This document shows positions 20,374 through 30,077 of a stretch of 64,000 nucleotides of DNA, one piece after another. The translations under genes were made by a program, and so were the position numbers. Position 1 is the stretch's first letter; each line of letters opens with the position of its first letter. The stretch lies in assembly GCF_023283985.1 (NCBI RefSeq), contig NZ_JAKIKU010000004.1, forward strand, positions 450,082 through 514,081. Reading direction: 5' to 3'. The DNA comes from Shewanella electrodiphila. Lineage in GTDB: Bacteria; Pseudomonadota; Gammaproteobacteria; Enterobacterales; Shewanellaceae. Below the pieces are notes generated by a model that searched no databases, had not been told where the DNA came from, and was given only the letters and a program-made list of their open reading frames with translations.

Positions 20374-23136
20374 ATGAAGTTAACTCTTAGCCCTGTATAC
20401 GTCAGCATGATGCTGGCGTTGAACCTAACAGTAACCTTTTCCGCTTTTGCGGAAAAGGTTAGTCCCTTTAAACAACAGCAACAAACAATACTAACCAGTA
20501 CAGAAAAGACTGCAGAATTATGGCAGAGCTGTGCTCGCAACTTACGTTTTCCCGAAGCAGAGTTATTGAATGAAGAGCAAGCCAAATTAATGAAAGGCTG
20601 CCTTAACAATGATGGAACGCCAGTTGAAGTGATAGAAGTGACGGGTCGCTACTTTGGTCCTGAAGTACTTGAAGCTCAAGGTAGAATTTTCCTATCGCAG
20701 GATTTTATTGAAAATGCACCTATTGGCAATGGTGATATAACCGAACTATTAAAAGGTCTTCCGGGCATTCAATCTAGTGAAGCAGACAATAGCTTGTCGA
20801 GCCTAACAGATATTCGTTCCCGTGAAGTGTCAATTTCTGGCGGTAAAGCTTACCAAAATGGCTTTTTCATCGATGGAATGAACGTCAATAGTCGTATCGA
20901 TCCTGGCAGTTCTTCAGTCGCCACAAGTAGCCAAAACTCTGTCGCGGGTCATACGAACGAGTTCTTTTTAAACAAAGACTTAGTAGAAAGTATTACCGTT
21001 TATGACTCCAATATTCCGGTAGAATATGGCGAGTTTGTAGGTGGCGTGGTGGAATCTCAAAGTAAAGATGCCTGGGATTTACCTTCTGTCAAACTTGGGT
21101 ATCGAGGTACCAGTTCTGACTGGGTGGAATTCCATGATATCTATGGTGACAATGCTGAACCATCTGAATCAACCTTTGAGAAGCCGGTATATGACAAACA
21201 TCAATACAAGCTTCAGCTAGCTAAGAAACTGGAAAATGGTCGAGGCATTGGCCTAAATGTCAATCACACTCAGTCAACACAAAGTATCGAATCCCTTGGC
21301 GTATTAGAAGATACCGATAGTACCAACTCAAACTTCATGTTGAAGTACGACTCAGAATTAGATTGGTTTGATCACCTCAGCGTGTCAGCGCTATATGCTC
21401 CATTTGAGGATCACGATATTCTCAATGATACCTTGAATAGTGATTACACCACCAAAGGCGGTGGATACGCGCTAAATGCGGTCGGCCATCGTAATCTTGG
21501 TTGGGCTGACTGGAAAATTACCGCTAACACTCGTTACAGTGAAAATAGTCGCACAGCCCCTCAAGATCATTTCTCTTGGGCTAACGTCCCCGGTAAAGAT
21601 TGGGCAGAACCTTGGGCGACCGTATCCAAAGAAGGCGCTTATGGCGATCTCGATACACAACAAATTACCTACTCGCTAAATAACAAACTTGATTTTGACG
21701 CCAATTTTTGGGAATTAGATCATCAGTTTAGTATGGGGCTACAATTAGAAAGCCAGCAAATATTGCGTGACCGAAATCAGCAAGCTGTGACCTACTCTAA
21801 TGCTAGAATTAATAGCCAAGTAGATTGTAATGGCAACAATTATGATTGTATTGAGCAATCCAATAATATCTCTATTGAAGATCTAGAAGCCATATTAGGT
21901 GAGCCGTTTAATCCAATTAATCCTGAACACCTTGCGCTTTATGAACAATCAGTAGCTATCACAGGACAGTTTTTTCAGCGACGAGTTATTTACCAAGAAG
22001 AACATATAGATGTCACTGTGCGTAAAGCATCAATGTACATCCAAGATGTTGTCGAGTGGGATAACTTAAAGCTAAATTTAGGTTTGCGTTATGACACTGA
22101 AGATTTCTTCAGTAACCATAATATCGCACCACGAATTTCCGGTGGCTACGATCTTTTTGGCGACAATCAAACCTTAATAACTTTCGGCGCTAGTCGCTAT
22201 TACGATGCCAATTTAACAACATATGCTATTCGTGAGCAGCAGTTACCTTATATCACTCAGTATCGTGACTCATTCAATAATGTCGTCGGTGATTGGATTG
22301 ATGATAGCGATCAAGACTTAACGCGTTATCGATACGATGGCGTAAGAACCCCCTACTCGGATGAATTAACATTGGGCTGGAAACAAGAAATGCTCGGTGG
22401 ATTCTTGTCGTTACGTGGGGTTTGGCGTCAAAACAAGGATGAAATTGGTCAGGGTGACTCCGTACGTGAAGGTGGCTATACCTACCTCTATCAAGTCAAT
22501 AAAGGTGAAAGCGAGCAAAAACGTATTTCCCTTTCTTGGAACGGCCAATGGCGCGATCATAGTTTCTGGGCCAATACTTCTTGGTCTGAAACCTCTACCA
22601 GCCAAGAAAGCTATGACGACAATATCGACGATACACCAGCTGAAGATATTGTTGCTTATGAAACCACAATCGTTGATGAAAATGGTAAAGAAGAAACAGT
22701 TTATACCGCAGTATCTCTAGCCGATCTTGATAGGCTTGCATCAAATTATGCGCGTCCTTGGATAGTCAATATGGGCTGGACTGCAAAGTGGACTGACGAT
22801 TTACAAACCACTTTAACTGCGACATATACCCAAGGCTACACCTCTGTGTCTTCAACGTCTGAAGTGCATGAGTTTGAAGATATTGTTGAAACAACACCTT
22901 CTGGTGAGTTACTCCCCCTAGAAGCGACGATTTATCGAGAGTTTGAATACGATGATGCCATTTTATTTAATGCATCGTTACGTTACCGACTACCTGACTT
23001 CAATAAGCATGGCCTAGCGTTGAGCTTTGATGTCAGTAATTTACTAGACAGCCGAACATATTCCGTACTCCCCGGTGAGTCAGGGGTTGAGGTTGGTCGT
23101 AGCTTCTGGTTGGGCATTAACTATACCTATGACTAA
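20374..23136 (+). CDS. TonB-dependent outer-membrane receptor
   Basis: A 920-aa TonB-dependent receptor. After a signal peptide ending SAFA comes an unusual segment of about 60 residues with Cys53 and Cys76, then the TonB box IEVTG (87-91). The plug has GDITELLKGLPGIQSS and FFIDGMNVNS. A 22-strand barrel follows and ends FWLGINYTYD. The substrate cannot be told from sequence. No clear ribosome binding site is seen in the 11-nt gap after the lipoprotein gene, so translation is likely coupled. A perfect 12-bp inverted repeat sits inside the signal-peptide codons. Confidence 0.92.
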   Translation: MKLTLSPVYVSMMLALNLTVTFSAFAEKVSPFKQQQQTILTSTEKTAELWQSCARNLRFPEAELLNEEQAKLMKGCLNNDGTPVEVIEVTGRYFGPEVLEAQGRIFLSQDFIENAPIGNGDITELLKGLPGIQSSEADNSLSSLTDIRSREVSISGGKAYQNGFFIDGMNVNSRIDPGSSSVATSSQNSVAGHTNEFFLNKDLVESITVYDSNIPVEYGEFVGGVVESQSKDAWDLPSVKLGYRGTSSDWVEFHDIYGDNAEPSESTFEKPVYDKHQYKLQLAKKLENGRGIGLNVNHTQSTQSIESLGVLEDTDSTNSNFMLKYDSELDWFDHLSVSALYAPFEDHDILNDTLNSDYTTKGGGYALNAVGHRNLGWADWKITANTRYSENSRTAPQDHFSWANVPGKDWAEPWATVSKEGAYGDLDTQQITYSLNNKLDFDANFWELDHQFSMGLQLESQQILRDRNQQAVTYSNARINSQVDCNGNNYDCIEQSNNISIEDLEAILGEPFNPINPEHLALYEQSVAITGQFFQRRVIYQEEHIDVTVRKASMYIQDVVEWDNLKLNLGLRYDTEDFFSNHNIAPRISGGYDLFGDNQTLITFGASRYYDANLTTYAIREQQLPYITQYRDSFNNVVGDWIDDSDQDLTRYRYDGVRTPYSDELTLGWKQEMLGGFLSLRGVWRQNKDEIGQGDSVREGGYTYLYQVNKGESEQKRISLSWNGQWRDHSFWANTSWSETSTSQESYDDNIDDTPAEDIVAYETTIVDENGKEETVYTAVSLADLDRLASNYARPWIVNMGWTAKWTDDLQTTLTATYTQGYTSVSSTSEVHEFEDIVETTPSGELLPLEATIYREFEYDDAILFNASLRYRLPDFNKHGLALSFDVSNLLDSRTYSVLPGESGVEVGRSFWLGINYTYD
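20433..20460 (+). repeat. Perfect 12-bp inverted repeat in the receptor signal-peptide codons
   Basis: AACCTTTTCCGC, loop TTTT, then GCGGAAAAGGTT. It would form a strong mRNA hairpin 60 nt into the coding region. No T-run follows, so it is not a standard terminator. Confidence 0.85.
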
Positions 23137-23379
23137 TAACTGATTATAAGTCGCAAAACATCCGAGTAGCGCATTAGCAAACTTTTTAGTTTACCAAAGC
23201 GCTGAACTCCTTTTATTAAAACGGCGTTATTAAGCTTAATTAGCCTAATTACTATTTTGTGTTCCAGATTTAATTGATAGCAATCACTGCAAATAAGATG
23301 CAAACCCTATCAACAATATTTCTGGTTCTTTTTTAACTCGTTCGTAAACCGAACATAACTTTCTCCTAATGTGCACTCA

Positions 23380-26202
23380 ATGAATGAATACAGAAAAATG
23401 CTGACGAGCTGTGCTCGTCTTATCGCTTGTATTGTTGTCTTCGTAAGCGTGACTTGTTCAGCCCAATACCAATGGGATCCTGCTTTAACAACTGGAAAAT
23501 TAGACAATGGTCTGCAATACGTTATCTACAACAGTGATAAAAATACTGATCCTTTTAATATACGCTTAATTGTTAATGCTGGCTCCGTAGACGAAAACCA
23601 ACGTGCTGGTGTTGCACATATGCTTGAGCATATGGTGTTTCACAAAACGCAGGCTCATCCAGAAGGCATTCACAACTATCTCGAAAAACTGGGCTGGAAA
23701 ACCGGTTTGCAAGTTAATGCAATGACTCGTCAAACTGAAACCCAATATATGATCCGTACTCGGCCAAATGATGCCTTAGATATGCAAGGTTCACTCTCAT
23801 TAATGGCACAACTTGCAGGCCATGCCACCTTAGATGAGGCTGACTGGCAGCGAGAGCGTGGGGTAATTGTGGAAGAATGGCGCCAAGGAAATGGACTCGC
23901 TGGCGAAGTCAACCAGCTGAAAAAAGCCGTTGTTCGCAATAACTCTCGTTATGTAGATCGCCCTACCATTGGTACTTATAAATCCATTAAAAAAGCAGAT
24001 ATCAGTGAGTTAAGAGATTTTTACAACACCTTTTATGTCGCTAGTAACATGCAACTAGTGATCTCAGGTTATCTCGATACCGAGAAAACCGAACGTGCGA
24101 TTGAAAGCGCCTTCGGTACTTTACCTTCTAAACCAAAGCCTAAGCGCGACTATGTTGCTTTGCCTTTATCCCCTAAGCTATATATCGATAAAGTACAGCA
24201 CCCAAAAGGCAGCACTTCCATGGTAGTTTATGGACTGCGGATACCAATGCCTGATCGCATTACAGAGCAAGGACAGTATGCGTACCTACAAAACTACTTT
24301 TTACGTAAAATGATGCGAAATCAGATTAGACGTAATCAAACGCTAGTAGAATCAGATGACATTGAAAGCCTCAGCTTAACTGTCAAAGAGCCAACAAACA
24401 ATCGCCTGATTGTTGCTATCGCCTCACGTACTCATGACCATGACTTAGGCCTTAACGTTGTCGCGACTGAACTGGCTCGGTTATATCGTGATGGTCTAGA
24501 TGAGCAAGAGTTTACGCAAATGCGTGACAAAGCATACGAGATTACTAAACGTAATATCGAAGCCGCAAAGCATCGTGATTTTGCCGCTTGGGAAGATAAA
24601 ATTACTGAAGCGTTTATACAAGGCAGCTTGCTTGAATCTCCGCTAACGCGTAGCGAACGCACTCAACAATGGTTAGATAAAATAACCTTTGAGGAGCTTA
24701 ATAAACGCATGCGTGAAATACTCGATGCTGATGATAATTTTCTATATTTTCAAGCAGCTGGCGACCAACAAATCACCTTACCAACAGCAGCAGAGGTACG
24801 TCAGTTACAAGCCGATATTCAGACAAATATCAACATGCTTGAAAAAAGCGTTTTGCTAGCCGATGTCAAACCAAAAACAGAACAGAGTTTAAATACAGAC
24901 TCTGAGGTAACAATACCTGAACTGCCAAAGGTGACGACAAAACCAGGTAGCTGGTACCCGCTTGAGTCTGAGCAGTGGCAGTATCAACAGCAGACATTAA
25001 CCTTAAAAAAATACCAGCTAAGCAATGGTGATCAACTGCTATGGCTTAACAAGTCCACCCCAGATAATAAACTGTACATCAAGGCGTTAACTCAAGTCGG
25101 CTTTCAAAATGACGCGATGCCAGTATGGCTTGCACAAACCAGTATACAATTATGGGAGCAAAGCGGTTTACCCCAATGGTCTGAAGCTGAGTGGCAACAA
25201 TGGCAGCAAGACAAACCTCGTTGGCAATGGGAGTTTAAAGCTAATGAGCTGGATTTAGCTGCCGTGATAGCACCAGAGCAATTTGCAAACTTAATGCAGT
25301 TATATCACTTACGCATGAATGCAGGTATTGATAACAATGCCTGGGATTCAGTTAAAGACGCAATTGTTGAACAGGCAAATCGAGTTCAACCAAAATCGCA
25401 ATTTATAAACCAACAACGTTTTGGTGAATCAATGCTTGATGGGGTAAACCAAACAGAAGTTGATGCCTTAAGCCAAGCAAAGATTGAAGAACAAGCTAAA
25501 GCTATCATTAATCAACCTGTTACTTTCTATATTATCGGCGAGCTATCGCAAACGGATTTAGAGCAGCAAATGAGTCAATCATTGGCAAATATCACTCGCA
25601 AAGCAAGTATTGATAACCACACCAATAAGCAACTTGCAGCTAAGCGTGTTGAGTATATTCAAGCCCATGATCTGCAAAAAGCTGAGATTAGCCAATACGG
25701 ATACTTACCGATGCAATGGACGCCTGAAAATGCATTCTTAGTATCTACACTGACACCGATTGCGAAAAAAATGCTCAAGAAAAAACTAAGACAAGAACTT
25801 GGCGGTATTTATTCGATTAAGTTTGAAATGCGCTTAGACCCGCAGCACAACAGAGTCGAAACAGAAGTGCACTACACTTGCGCCCCTGAAAGAGCTGATG
25901 AGTTACTTAAAGCTACTAATGAAGTACTTAACGACCTTTCATCAGCGATTGCGAAGCAAGATTTACAGCGCATTGTCGATGATATCTACTTCGCTGAAAA
26001 AAACCGCAACAACAATGCCAACACATGGTTAAGAAGGCTTATCTTATCTGACAAACGTTATAAGAACGCTAGCTATATCCAACGTTCAGGGCAATTACAT
26101 AAGCAAGTCACCCTTGAAGGGTTGCAAGTACTGGCAAAGCAGATTTTTCCATTACCGCATCGATTGACCTTTATCGATATGCCCGGAGGAAAGAAATTAT
26201 AA
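23380..26202 (+). CDS. Secreted M16 (pitrilysin-type) zinc metallopeptidase, two-half form
   Basis: A protein of about 940 aa with a signal peptide ending SVTCSA before QYQWDP. The M16 inverted zinc motif is H-M-L-E-H (GVAHMLEHMVFH), with the distal glutamate in the RERGVIVEEW segment about 75 residues later. The second half repeats the M16 fold (GELSQTDLEQQM, LGGIYSIKFEM) without a zinc motif, as is usual. Possible starts are GTG 23371, ATG 23380 and ATG 23398; none has a strong ribosome binding site. It lies 243 nt after the TonB receptor on the same strand. M16 proteases cleave peptides or small proteins. Confidence 0.9.
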   Translation: MNEYRKMLTSCARLIACIVVFVSVTCSAQYQWDPALTTGKLDNGLQYVIYNSDKNTDPFNIRLIVNAGSVDENQRAGVAHMLEHMVFHKTQAHPEGIHNYLEKLGWKTGLQVNAMTRQTETQYMIRTRPNDALDMQGSLSLMAQLAGHATLDEADWQRERGVIVEEWRQGNGLAGEVNQLKKAVVRNNSRYVDRPTIGTYKSIKKADISELRDFYNTFYVASNMQLVISGYLDTEKTERAIESAFGTLPSKPKPKRDYVALPLSPKLYIDKVQHPKGSTSMVVYGLRIPMPDRITEQGQYAYLQNYFLRKMMRNQIRRNQTLVESDDIESLSLTVKEPTNNRLIVAIASRTHDHDLGLNVVATELARLYRDGLDEQEFTQMRDKAYEITKRNIEAAKHRDFAAWEDKITEAFIQGSLLESPLTRSERTQQWLDKITFEELNKRMREILDADDNFLYFQAAGDQQITLPTAAEVRQLQADIQTNINMLEKSVLLADVKPKTEQSLNTDSEVTIPELPKVTTKPGSWYPLESEQWQYQQQTLTLKKYQLSNGDQLLWLNKSTPDNKLYIKALTQVGFQNDAMPVWLAQTSIQLWEQSGLPQWSEAEWQQWQQDKPRWQWEFKANELDLAAVIAPEQFANLMQLYHLRMNAGIDNNAWDSVKDAIVEQANRVQPKSQFINQQRFGESMLDGVNQTEVDALSQAKIEEQAKAIINQPVTFYIIGELSQTDLEQQMSQSLANITRKASIDNHTNKQLAAKRVEYIQAHDLQKAEISQYGYLPMQWTPENAFLVSTLTPIAKKMLKKKLRQELGGIYSIKFEMRLDPQHNRVETEVHYTCAPERADELLKATNEVLNDLSSAIAKQDLQRIVDDIYFAEKNRNNNANTWLRRLILSDKRYKNASYIQRSGQLHKQVTLEGLQVLAKQIFPLPHRLTFIDMPGGKKL

Positions 26203-26284
26203 ATGATGTTTCGGCCATCCAATGTTGAGGTGGTCGAACGATTGATTTGAACTACTGACTCAAACATAATTTTAAGGACAATAC

Positions 26285-26752
26285 ATGAAAACGAAACAAT
26301 TTATCGCCGCGGCAATTTTACTTGGTTCTTTAGTAGGCACTAGCCAGGCAGCAACAGACTTTGGTGAAGGCGTGAACCGAGACTATCTAGTTCCAGTATC
26401 AATTTTGATGGCTTCGCCAGAAGATTACCTTGAAAATGCCGTCACTATTGAAGGCACCATTGTCGGAGTCTGTGAGCACCGAGGTTGCTGGATGACCATT
26501 GCCTCAGACAAGCGATTTCAAACATTGCGAATAAAAGTCAAAGACGGCGAAATGGTATTTCCACTGACCGCTCGTGGTAAAAAAGCCTTAGCAACGGGTC
26601 AACTTCAAGCACTAAGGTACGACCTTGAGCAAACACGTGAAATTAAGGCCCACTATGCCAAAGAAGCTGGAGAAGCATTCGATGCTGCATCAGTAACCGA
26701 ACCGATGACCATGTACCAACTGGTACCGACAGGAGTCAGTATCCTTGATTAA
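26285..26752 (+). CDS. DUF4920 exported protein
   Basis: A 155-aa exported protein with signal peptide MKTKQFIAAAILLGSLVGTSQA. It shows the OB-fold-like pattern and the signature GVCEHRGCWM (Cys63, His65, Cys68) of the DUF4920 family, plus a C-terminal helix EIKAHYAKEAGE. The Cys/His cluster could bind metal or be redox-active; no role is established. AAGGA precedes the ATG. It overlaps the start of the PepSY-like gene by 8 nt, so the two are translated together. Confidence 0.85.
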   Translation: MKTKQFIAAAILLGSLVGTSQAATDFGEGVNRDYLVPVSILMASPEDYLENAVTIEGTIVGVCEHRGCWMTIASDKRFQTLRIKVKDGEMVFPLTARGKKALATGQLQALRYDLEQTREIKAHYAKEAGEAFDAASVTEPMTMYQLVPTGVSILD

Positions 26753-27323
26753 ATGGTTTAAAAGCATTAACTGGTATCGCCTTAATCGCAACTTACACCG
26801 TGATATTGGATACTTTTGCATTGGATTTTCAATCATTTTCGCGGTATCTGGGATTGCGGTTAATCATATTGCAGACTGGAACCCTAATTACGCTGTAGAA
26901 AGGCAGACTAAGCAGGTTGACGACAGTGACTGGTTAACACTGGATGATCAGCAGATTATCCAGCGTATGCAAAGTAGCTTTGACTTAACGCAGGCAGTAA
27001 AGTCGAGCTTTTGGCAAAACAAGAACCAGTTTGAAGTTTTTCTAGATGACGGTGACACGTTATTTTGGGATAGACGACAACATCAGGTGAGCTATCAAGA
27101 TATTGAGCCGAGAGTGATTCTTCAAGCTTTGAACAAGTTGCATTTGAATGAAACACGCAATGCTTGGGTGTATTTTTCTGACTTGTTTGCTGGGATGCTG
27201 ATATTTCTGGCGTTGTCAGCCTTGTTTATGGTCAAAGGAAAACATGGACCAGCCAAGCCGAAATCAATTGTGCTGATGAGTTTAGGCGTATTCATCCCCG
27301 CCTTTTTCTTATTTTTATCCTGA
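26745..27323 (+). CDS. PepSY-associated membrane protein
   Basis: A 192-aa inner-membrane protein with a TTG start at 26745, supported by AGGAG 9 nt upstream inside the previous gene. It begins WYRLNRNLHRDIGYFCIGFSIIFAVSGIAVNH, the opening of PepSY-associated transmembrane proteins with a His in HRDIG. A periplasmic PepSY-like domain follows, then two membrane helices (FAGMLIFLALSALFMV and MSLGVFIPAFFLF). Relatives such as PiuB are found beside ferric-siderophore receptors, which fits the Fur-box region upstream. The exact activity is unproven. Confidence 0.82.
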   Translation: MIKWFKSINWYRLNRNLHRDIGYFCIGFSIIFAVSGIAVNHIADWNPNYAVERQTKQVDDSDWLTLDDQQIIQRMQSSFDLTQAVKSSFWQNKNQFEVFLDDGDTLFWDRRQHQVSYQDIEPRVILQALNKLHLNETRNAWVYFSDLFAGMLIFLALSALFMVKGKHGPAKPKSIVLMSLGVFIPAFFLFLS

Positions 27324-27346
27324 CACATGCTTTATAAAAAATGTTT

Positions 27347-27373
27347 ATTGGGCTCTTACTTAAAGAGCTCAAT
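27347..27373 (-). terminator. Possible terminator between convergent genes
   Basis: ATTGGGCTCTT and AAGAGCTCAAT form an 11-bp stem with one mismatch. On the minus strand AAACATTTTTT follows, so it better fits the barrel gene ending at 27469. Confidence 0.45.
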
Positions 27374-27468
27374 AGGTATTAACATTAAGAAAAAATTGAA
27401 TTAACCAGATAAACACAGCTATAAAAATATATGTAAGGTCGGCTAAGTAAAAAACGTATTATATTGAA

Positions 27469-28791
27469 TTAAAAAGGCTGATTAACCATTACCCAAAACT
27501 GGCTTTCATCACCACCAGTGACAAAATCACTTCTGATAACAATATCTTCAACTTCAAAACGGACACTCACACCATAAGAGGTTTTCATGTCTTTGTGTAA
27601 GTCATCAAGGCTAAACTCGTCGGTCACATTTCCTGCTTCAATCAATAATGCCCACTGCCACCAAGGCACATCATATAAATTAAACACTGGTAAATTTTGT
27701 AGTGGCTGCCAACGAGGAGTCATACGATATTCAAGCGCATAATTGACCGCGCTTCTTCCAGTAAACTGCTTCGAGTCATAACCTCTTAACCTATCAAACC
27801 CACCGAGTGAAACGCCTGCAAAGGTTGGGGGGCGCTGGTAACTTTGGCTATCGCCATCAAAGCTATTCCAACTTGGTGTATCGGCAATATAGACGTTGGC
27901 GGCGAGTACTTGTTCTTCAAACCAGCCATTACTTCCCAGTGACATAAAAGCACTTTGTTCAAATTCCCACATAAACCAACTTGGGTTATCGCTTACTTCA
28001 CTGCCAAGCGTTAATGTAAGATTGGTTTGTCCGCCCTCTGAACTGTTATTCATTGAGTCACGATTATCCCAATCTAAAGCCAGCTCTATGCCATTTGCTT
28101 CATCAGGTAAATAATCCAGCGTTTCAAGTTCGCGATACTTATTAAAGGGCGTCAAACTTATCGATGTGACACCTGACTCTAGTGGATTCCAGCTTATTGC
28201 ATTTTTCTTTCTGGCTAGAGACGCTGCAGCGCCGTTTGCCCCGCCAGCCATCGGCAAAACATATTTAATATGTAATTTTGAAAAGCCTTCATCGCCTACA
28301 CTGATTATGCGTTCAGTTTCAGTCTCGGTGTTTGCTTGCGGGAGATAGTATATGCCTTGCTCATAATGGCCACGAAATAACTCCGCGCTGAATAACCATT
28401 GATCGAGTTTGGGAATTTGATAATTGTAGAATCCAGCATAACTTAGCCAGCTGTCATTGGCTGAATATAAACCTATACCCAGTGCAACGGCTTGAGCTTG
28501 CCCAGCATGCTTTATGACACCTGCACCACCAATTGTTGTACTCAACGTTTCAGTTGAAAATATAATAGGCACAGCAACAAATTCAGCATCATAACTGTCG
28601 GCTGAATTCTTGGCTTGTTTATTCTTTTCTAACTCAACTGACGTTGATGTTGTTTGCTTATCGTCGCCCGCAATGTCAACAGATACAATAGTATCTTCTG
28701 ACATAAGGCTTTGAATAGGCTGTGTTTGAGCAAAGGCCCAACCACTATAAATAACGCAGTAAGTCACTAGCGCGGCTTTATACAACTGCAC
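27469..28791 (-). CDS. BamA/TamA-type surface-antigen beta-barrel protein
   Basis: A 440-aa protein, GTG start with AAGGAAG 6 nt upstream, and signal peptide ending SGWAFA. After a short polar linker the chain is a bacterial surface antigen (Omp85-type) barrel. The conserved GFDRLRGYDSKQF motif near residue 350 matches the lid-lock loop motif of BamA and TamA. It ends FWVMVNQPF with terminal Phe. There are no POTRA domains, so it is a short barrel-only member with unknown cargo or enzymatic role. It is followed by alr in reverse order of transcription. Confidence 0.8.
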   Translation of the reverse strand: MQLYKAALVTYCVIYSGWAFAQTQPIQSLMSEDTIVSVDIAGDDKQTTSTSVELEKNKQAKNSADSYDAEFVAVPIIFSTETLSTTIGGAGVIKHAGQAQAVALGIGLYSANDSWLSYAGFYNYQIPKLDQWLFSAELFRGHYEQGIYYLPQANTETETERIISVGDEGFSKLHIKYVLPMAGGANGAAASLARKKNAISWNPLESGVTSISLTPFNKYRELETLDYLPDEANGIELALDWDNRDSMNNSSEGGQTNLTLTLGSEVSDNPSWFMWEFEQSAFMSLGSNGWFEEQVLAANVYIADTPSWNSFDGDSQSYQRPPTFAGVSLGGFDRLRGYDSKQFTGRSAVNYALEYRMTPRWQPLQNLPVFNLYDVPWWQWALLIEAGNVTDEFSLDDLHKDMKTSYGVSVRFEVEDIVIRSDFVTGGDESQFWVMVNQPF

Positions 28792-28863
28792 TCAATCTTC
28801 CTTCTAATACAAGACACTGTTAAACGTGTGTAGCCTTGCAACATCTAGATGCCCCTAAGGGCT

Positions 28864-29943
28864 TTATTCTTGTAAATCGACAACCACTCGTGGGGTGAGT
28901 TTGGTCACGAGTTCGTAAGCGATGGTACCAATATGTTCAGCGACCTCTTCAACGGCTAGTGCTTGTCCCCATAACTGTACAAGATCACCAACTTGATCTG
29001 TCGCTTCTGCGCCTAAATCAACCGTTAGCATGTCCATCGATACGCGGCCAACAATCGGCACTCTTCGACCATTTAACCAAACAGGCGTTCCTTCAGGTGC
29101 ATTACGGGGATAACCATCACCATAACCAATCGCGACCACACCTAATTTAGTGTCTTTATCGGCAGTCCAATGCGCACCATAACCCACACTTTGACCCGCT
29201 TTATGCTCACGAACAGCAATCAAATTAGATACTAACTCCATCGCAGGTTGTAAACCGTGATGGGTCCCCTTATCCCCAAATACAGGAGAAACCCCATATA
29301 AAGCAATACCAGGTCTTATCCAATCACATTGGCTTTGAGGCCAAAATAAGGTACCCGCTGAATTTGCTAAAGTGCGGTCCCCAGGAAGATCAGATATGAG
29401 TTGAGTAAAAGCATCCATTTGTTGCTGAGTGAGATTATTGTCAGGCTCATCAGCACAGGCAAAGTGTGTCATTAAATGAACCGGCTTTTTCACGTTGGGG
29501 CAATCAATTAAACGCTGGTATACATCATCGAACTGTTCTAAGCCAAAACCCAGTCGATGCATACCTGAATCCACTTTGAGCCACACGGTGATAGGAGCTG
29601 ATAATGTCGAGTTCTCAAGCATCTCAAGCTGAGATTCATGATGAACTACGGTGTCGATTTGATGCTGTACTAATAACGGGAGATCTGTCTGACGAAAGCA
29701 ACCTTCAAGTAATAGCAGTTTCGCTTTCACCCCACCTTCACGCAATTGCAGCGCCTCCTCAAGCCTTGCTAAACCAAATCCATCGGCATTATCTACACAC
29801 TGTGCAACATTCAGTAAGCCATGACCGTAACCATTAGCTTTAACCACTGCCATGACTTTACTGTTAGGAGCAATCTCTCTCAGCCTGACAAGGTTATCCT
29901 GTAAAGCCTGACGACTAATTTCAGCACGGGGAAACGGTTTCAA
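28864..29943 (-). CDS. alr: Alanine racemase
   Basis: Alr converts L- to D-alanine with PLP for peptidoglycan. The 359-aa product has the PLP lysine Lys35 in [12 protein letters not shown] and the second catalytic tyrosine in SVGYGAHW. Further family blocks are [30 protein letters not shown] and [14 protein letters not shown]. coli Alr is 359 aa. The gene follows dnaB on the same strand, as in many gammaproteobacteria. Confidence 0.97.
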   Translation of the reverse strand: MKPFPRAEISRQALQDNLVRLREIAPNSKVMAVVKANGYGHGLLNVAQCVDNADGFGLARLEEALQLREGGVKAKLLLLEGCFRQTDLPLLVQHQIDTVVHHESQLEMLENSTLSAPITVWLKVDSGMHRLGFGLEQFDDVYQRLIDCPNVKKPVHLMTHFACADEPDNNLTQQQMDAFTQLISDLPGDRTLANSAGTLFWPQSQCDWIRPGIALYGVSPVFGDKGTHHGLQPAMELVSNLIAVREHKAGQSVGYGAHWTADKDTKLGVVAIGYGDGYPRNAPEGTPVWLNGRRVPIVGRVSMDMLTVDLGAEATDQVGDLVQLWGQALAVEEVAEHIGTIAYELVTKLTPRVVVDLQE

Positions 29944-30003
29944 ATAATTAACCTTAAATGACGAATATATTCAGGTGTTCTTCACCATGAAAACAAAAAA
30001 TTG

Positions 30004-30028
30004 AGCCTCTGTTTCATTAACAGAGGCT
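30004..30028 (-). terminator. dnaB terminator
   Basis: The 10-bp arms AGCCTCTGTT and AACAGAGGCT flank a TCATT loop. On the minus strand TTTTTTG follows, and the stem begins about 50 nt after the dnaB stop. Confidence 0.88.
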
Positions 30029-30077
30029 TGTTTGATAATAGCAATTTATAGACACAATACTGATTTATGAAACAGGA

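Noticed and set aside
23287..23304. Second Fur box before the M16 gene (TGCAAATAAGATGCA)
   Set aside because: It matches only about 9 of 14 consensus positions, which is near chance in AT-rich DNA.
28852..28863. GCCCCTAAGGGC palindrome next to the alr stop as terminator
   Set aside because: The stem is short and has no T-run on either strand.
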